Shown: positions 59,162 to 64,000 of the stretch, in pieces
How positions within the stretch are numbered: the first letter of the stretch is position 1
Layout of the letters: each line of letters starts with the position of its first letter
Source of the DNA: Macquaria australasica
Taxonomy: Eukaryota; Chordata; Actinopteri; Centrarchiformes; Percichthyidae
Direction: 5' to 3'
Length of the DNA stretch: 64,000 nt
Assembly (NCBI GenBank): GCA_005408345.1
Contig: SEMN01000331.1
Coordinates: 311,492 to 375,491, forward strand
Translations under genes and position numbers: made by a program
The notes under the pieces: generated by a model
Databases searched by the model: none
What the model was told of the DNA's origin: nothing
What the model saw: the letters and a program-made list of their open reading frames with translations, nothing else

Positions 59162-60405
59162 GTAAGAAGAAAAACACAGATACATCATCAGCTGCCTGTT
59201 AACACTAATATAAATCAACAGCGATGGCACACGAACATATATGTAAAATCCTGCTGAATGCACGTTTGTCATCACCAACCCACCCTCTGTGGCGTTCAGA
59301 GGGACCACATCTGCGACACTCAAGTGTCTCAATAACAGACAGTTTCTACACGGATTAGTTTGTGCTGCTGAAACCTGATGATATATATTCTTGAAATATA
59401 ATAGGAAACAGACATAGATGAAACGCTAAACCGCGTCTGTTTACGAGTTGTGGCAACAATTTGGGTGATGAAAATAGCTAGTTAGTAGCTTACAGAAAGG
59501 CTTAGCCTATTGATTTAACGGTGGTTCAGACAAGCATTTGTTTTAGGCGTTTTTATTATTATTATTATTATTATGTCTGAAACGAGGTATTTGTGTTAAT
59601 AGTAGTAATAGTTTCGTGCTAAGCGAATGCTTCTAGCTAGCCTATACCAACACCAAGTGAGCATGGTTTTGATGATTTGCATATGAAAAATACGTCTGGC
59701 GTCTGGATTAAAACCAGTTCCTTTATGAACTCAAATAAATCAATGAAATTCAGTTGAAACAACGGTTACATTTATATACACATATACATACTTTCACCTT
59801 TCAACCAAATTTTGCTTAATGTGTTACCTTAGACACCAATTTCACCTGAAAATGCCAAACCGTGCTCACCGGAAATTAAATCACCCGAGGAAGAGACCTG
59901 TGTCAGACTAACGATGACTCGCTATACTTAAGGAGCTGGATATCCCTATTGTGTTATCTGAATATGTGTACAAATTTAAGAGACAAGTAAATTGTTTTAA
60001 AATAGTGACACGTCTTTTCGTGACTGCATCTTTATACAGTTTCATTCTGTTTTTGCTGGGTGAGTGTGAGCTAATCCCCTGTCTAGAGAATAACCCCCTT
60101 TAAAGATGAGAAGTCTTGATTGGTCTCCTGGGAACCATTTAGTTTTAATAGACCTTTTTCATGGCAGACATTTCGACATGTCAAAGCAGGAAAAGCAACA
60201 ATGTAATTAATAACATTAAGCAAGGCTGTATTCCATTTAGATTTGCCAGGTCGATGGCTCTCTGGACACTTAATGGAACAGAGCCATTGTTAATGTAGTT
60301 CCATCTATGCTTTTCCTGCTATAGTAAGTCAAGATGTCTGCTGTGAAAAAGGTATAATTGTGCAAAAGAAGAAAATAATTGAGCCTGCCAGATTTTGAAA
60401 ATAAT
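59162..60405. other. Spacer with no assigned features
   Basis: Contains an (ATT)n run near 59549-59573. Otherwise AT-rich sequence without credible exons or element ends. Confidence 0.4.
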
Positions 60406-60652
60406 TTAATTCAATTCAGTTTTATTTATATAGTGTCAAATCATAACAAAGTTATCTCAGGGCACTTATCATATAGAGCAGGTCTAGACCGTACTCTTTA
60501 TATTTACAGAGACCCAACAATTCCCACCATGAGCAAGGACTAGGTGACAATAGCAAGGAAAAACTTCCTTTAACAGGCAGAAACCTCGAGCAGAACCAGA
60601 ACCATAACCAGGCTTTGGTGTGGGCAGTCATCTGCCTCGACTGGTTGGGTTT

Positions 60653-60683
<31 letters not shown>

Positions 60684-60840
60684 TGAATTGTACCTTTTTT
60701 TAAATATTTTTATTATTACCCAGGGAGCAGGAGGAAAGACAACATACAGTAGTACAGTACAGTTCCACATAGAGATGTAAAGTAATAGTAATGGTAATGG
60801 TAATGATGTTAATATTAATAGTATGTAATAGTAATACTAA
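60406..60840 (-). mobile_element. L2 LINE 3' end, left part of a split copy
   Basis: Minus orientation. It starts with the L2 3' terminus (TTCAATTCAGTTTTATTTATATAG), then AGCAGGTCTAGACCGTACTC and AAACCTCGAGCAGAACCAG, a (GA)n expansion at 60655-60678, and the 3'-UTR up to GTAATACTAA at 60840, where it is cut by an insertion. The remainder resumes at 63419. Confidence 0.75.
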
Positions 60841-61259
60841 TTAAAGCGATGAACACACACATCTGCGCATGTCGGGGCGTGCACCATCCGCCGCTTCACG
60901 ACCGGACGCTGGGCACAGAGAGGTTAACCAGGAGAAACGTGGAGATTCCCGGTGAGCCGAACTGGTTGTTGGGCCGTGAGGGCTGGTGACGGGGTTGGCA
61001 AACACAATTATTTTCTAAATAGATCATTCATCTCAGCGCCCATAGAAAATAAAATAATCAGGGTTTTTCCTAACACTATAACACGTTGGTGCACCGCCCA
61101 AGTGTTTTTCACAGCGTGTCAGTTGAATGAGAAGAAAAGAAATTGTACTGAGAGTTCTCTATCATATATTTATATATGTTTTGCTGTTATCTATGGTCGC
61201 GCTGGTTTCTCAGTCCTCTCAAAAATATTTAAGAGGACTGTGTGTGTGTGTGTGTGTCG

Positions 61260-61318
<59 letters not shown>

Positions 61319-63418
61319 CCGACAGCAGAGAGATTTTTTTCATATTCATATTCATATTTCATATGTATATGTCCTAGAAAAATACACATTGTGAATAATA
61401 AGGTCATAAAGAATAGTGCACTTTAGCAGATTTACATAGTAAACCTGTAACTATATATCTCCAGCATAATGGGTTGTGAACTAAAGTGAGCTGGTCTGAA
61501 GCATGAAACTCCTTGGCTGAAAATGAGTCCCACTCCGGGCCTGCTGGACACCGACTGGTTGACACAGATCTGAATTTTCATGTGTTTTGGACAGTGCACA
61601 AAAGAGTGAAATGTATCTGCCTCTTAATGTTCCTGAGTGAAGTTTAGAAAGAATGAAGAAGACAGACATCAGTGAGAGTCAGTCCTTTCTCCTGTCCTCC
61701 TCCCTCTGCTGCTGTGTCATGTAAACAAAATGATAATTGTCTCACAAGGCTTACTTCCTGTTTTCAGTAGGTGGCACTATGACTATGACTGAACATTGTC
61801 ATATAGATGTCCTCAGACCTGTAAAATTGTCCAGCATGAGAAATTTGGATCATGTACACTCAAGTTACAAGAACTTCCTGTTTCACGGCAAGACATTGAA
61901 GTTCAACGCCACGGCACAGGCATGCCGTTCAACTTAATACAAAACTTTTAACAGATTTTAATCACAAAGGTCTGTAGATTGTACAGCCCAAATTTGAAGT
62001 GGATCTGATGAATTCTCTAGGAGGAGTTAATTAAGGTACGAGGCCTGGAAATGGCAAAAATCTCACTAAAAATTGAAATTGCATTCACAATAACTGACTT
62101 CCTGTGCGTTTTACGGTATGGCTCCAAGAGGCTTTTTTTTTTTTAAGTCTATACATGACGCATGTGCCATTCCAATTTCATACATTTACATCAAATTTAA
62201 TGGGAGGAGGCTTTGATTTTGAAAATTTGTAGGGGGCGACGCATGATGATGATGACACATCCCTAGCCCCTCAATAACCTGCTTCCTCTTTATGGCAAAC
62301 AGTGCGTTGTCATGGCAACGCCATTTCATGAAAACTCACAATCTTCACAGTGAAGCATCATCAAGGTCTTAAGACTTTGCTGACCAAATTTGAGGTGGAT
62401 CTAGTTAACCTGCTAGGAGATGTGATTAAAAGTATAGGGCCTGTAACTTCTTGTTGTCACCAGGTGGCACTATGACTCTGATTCAGTTTTGACCCCTACA
62501 TGTCTTCAGGACGGGAAATTTCATCAAATGTGAGAAATATTGAAAAGATCTGATCATATGGAGCCGAGTTACAACAGTTTCATTGTTCATGATGAAACAT
62601 CGAAATTCGCCGCGTTGCCATGGCCACACCCTTTGGTGAAAACTCACAATATTCACTGTAAAGCATCATCAAGGTCGTAAGGCTTTACTGCCCAAATTTG
62701 AGGTTGTTCTGCTCAACCCAGTCAGAGGTGCATGTCAGACTATAAAACGTGTTTTTTCCTGCTGCCAATAGGTGGCGCTATGACTGTGACTGAAAATTAG
62801 CATATAGATGCCTTCAGGCCGGGAGGGTCATGACACATAATAAGTTTGGAGCCTCTTGGACAATGTACAGTCCAGTTATAAACCACTTCCTGTTTGATGA
62901 CGAAACACGTAAATTCCATGCCACGTCACGGGCACGCCGTTCAACTTAATACAAAACCTTTAACAACTTTTAATGACAAAGGTCTTTAGATTGTTCTGGC
63001 CAAATTTGAAGTCAATCCGATAAAATCGCTAGGAAAAGTTCGTCAAAATACAGAGCCCTCAAATGGCATACATTATTAAAAATAACTGACTTCCTGTTGG
63101 GTTTAGGTAGGGCTCCAAGAGGCTTTTTTATAAGTCTGGACATGATACATATGCATACCAAATTTCGTACATCTAGGTGAAATGTGCCGCAGGGGCTAGT
63201 TCGTTAAAGGTTTGTAGGGGGCGCTATTGAGCCATTTTGCCACACCCATATGCAAAAGCCATAAAATATCTAAATTTTCACCACTTCTGACGCATGTGCA
63301 AAATTTCATGAGTTTTTCAGCATGTTTAGCCCCTCAAACATGCAATTCATTTGTTGAAATAATAATAATTCCTTCAGATAAAATAGGGTCTTCGCACGAC
63401 TTCGTGCTCAGGCCCTAA
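60841..63418 (+). mobile_element. Helitron-like element, copy 2, inserted in L2
   Basis: Comparison with the intact L2 at 43.66 kb defines the insertion exactly: L2 reads ACTAA|TAATAAG, so the element lies between A and T with no duplicated target. Its right end is a hairpin (arms 63385-63397 and 63404-63416, 6-nt loop) followed by AA, giving a CTAA terminus. The left end starts TTAAAGCG. The interior carries a duplicated module of about 0.99 kb (GGCTCCAAGAGGC at 62120 and again at 63112) and a CA/TG microsatellite, but no Rep/helicase frame, so it is non-autonomous. A|T insertion, a 3' hairpin and a CTRR end are Helitron traits; the left end is TT rather than TC. Confidence 0.55.
61237..61316. 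repeat. (TG)9-(CA)26 compound microsatellite
   Basis: A TG run at about 61239-61257 is followed after CGCTCTTA by a CA run at 61265-61316. The two are complementary and can fold back. It lies inside the Helitron-like element. Confidence 0.85.
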
Positions 63419-64000
63419 TAATAAGACCAATAACAATAATAGCAGTGGCGGCTGTTGAGCAGAAACATGGGGGCAGCAGGTGGCCTGCAACCATAGATCC
63501 AGACTCTACAGCTCCGGAGGCAGAAATACCTGCAGGAAGCAACAGAAGGAGAGAGGGAGAGAGAGAGTGGAGAGAAAGCACACAACTACGGGAAGACGTT
63601 GAATTAGTAACAAGCATTGATGGGATATGAGGGCGTACAGATGGAGAGGAAGAGGAGGAGAGAGGAGCTCAGTGCATCATAGGAAGTCCCCCGGCAGTCT
63701 AGGCCTATAGCAGCATAACTAAGGGTGGCTCAGGGGTCACCTGAGTCAGCCCTACTATAAGCTTTATCAAAGAGGAAAGTCTTAAGCCTACTCTTAAATG
63801 TGAGGAGGTTGTCCGCCTCCCGTACACAAACTGGGATCTGGTTCCACAGGAGAGGAGCTTGATAGCTGAAGGCTCTGGCTCCCATTCTACTTTTAGAGAC
63901 TCTAGGAACCACAAGGAACCCTGCATTCTGGGAGCGCAGTGCTCTAGTGGGGTAATAGGGTACTATGAGCTCTTTAAGATATGATGGTGCCTGACCATTT
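63419..64000 (-). mobile_element. L2 LINE, right part of the split copy, running off the window
   Basis: Resumes at TAATAAG exactly where the left part stops and continues through the L2 3'-UTR (CAGACTCTACAGCTCCGGAG) into the antisense of the ORF2 C-terminus (GALNGQAPSY region at the window edge). Coding remains such as VPRVSKSRMGARAFSYQAPLLW are visible on the minus strand at 63750-63912. The 5' end lies beyond the window. Confidence 0.75.

Noticed and set aside
60952..61426. Overlapping plus-strand open frames of 99-141 codons
   Set aside because: Carried by the compound TG/CA microsatellite within the Helitron-like element; no domain outside the repeat.
1..64000. CRISPR array, operon or prokaryotic mobile system
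   Set aside because: No regularly spaced repeats with unique spacers; spliced vertebrate genes throughout.

Overview
The window is vertebrate nuclear DNA, almost certainly from a spiny-rayed (percomorph-type) teleost. It holds three intron-bearing genes with orthodox GT-AG exons. The rest is dense fish-type interspersed repeats: Rex1 and L2 LINEs, tRNA-derived SINEs, hAT and PIF/Harbinger elements, an IS630/Tc1-like element, a solo LTR, and many CA/TG microsatellites. There is no bacterial or organellar sequence, CRISPR array or operon.

Layout. (1) 0-3 kb: debris with an unassigned exon-like stretch, a MADF-domain remnant disrupted by a 98-bp hAT MITE, and a THAP-domain reading frame that has lost one zinc ligand. 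(2) 3.2-26.7 kb, + strand: mtmr7, a myotubularin-family 3-phosphatase, reconstructed as 14 exons whose lengths sum to an intact 662-codon frame. Its introns carry a hAT element, an antisense P2X7-like pseudogene, a 1.06-kb element with perfect 21-bp inverted ends, an antisense solo LTR, a Helitron-like element and a Harbinger element. Intron 6 is bounded by (AC)22 at its donor and (GT)25 at its acceptor. (3) 27.4-28.9 kb: a tRNA-type SINE and an IS630/Tc1-type transposon remnant. (4) 29.5-35.3 kb, - strand: pmm2 (phosphomannomutase), 8 exons and 259 codons, convergent with mtmr7; its first intron holds LINE debris. (5) 35-53 kb: a repeat island with a THAP-like remnant, a Rex1 LINE, a YqaJ/SWIM pseudogene, several L2 copies (one with its 5' part inverted against its 3' part), SINEs and a recurrent AT-rich family. 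(6) 53.7-56.8 kb, + strand: hmgb2, with a CCAAT/E2F-type promoter, a non-coding first exon and four coding exons (213 codons). (7) 57-64 kb: a hAT element, a possible first exon of an unidentified gene, and an L2 copy split by a 2.58-kb Helitron-like insertion.

The three genes act in unrelated processes: phosphoinositide turnover, mannose-1-phosphate supply for glycosylation, and chromatin architecture. Nothing indicates functional linkage. The most interesting signals are the AC/GT-bridged intron of mtmr7, the hairpin-ended Helitron-like family whose empty site can be read from the interrupted L2, the inverted L2, and the domesticated-type domain remnants (THAP, YqaJ/SWIM, MADF, SANT, P2X7-like). 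Gene names rest on protein patterns recognised by eye; no database search or alignment was run.
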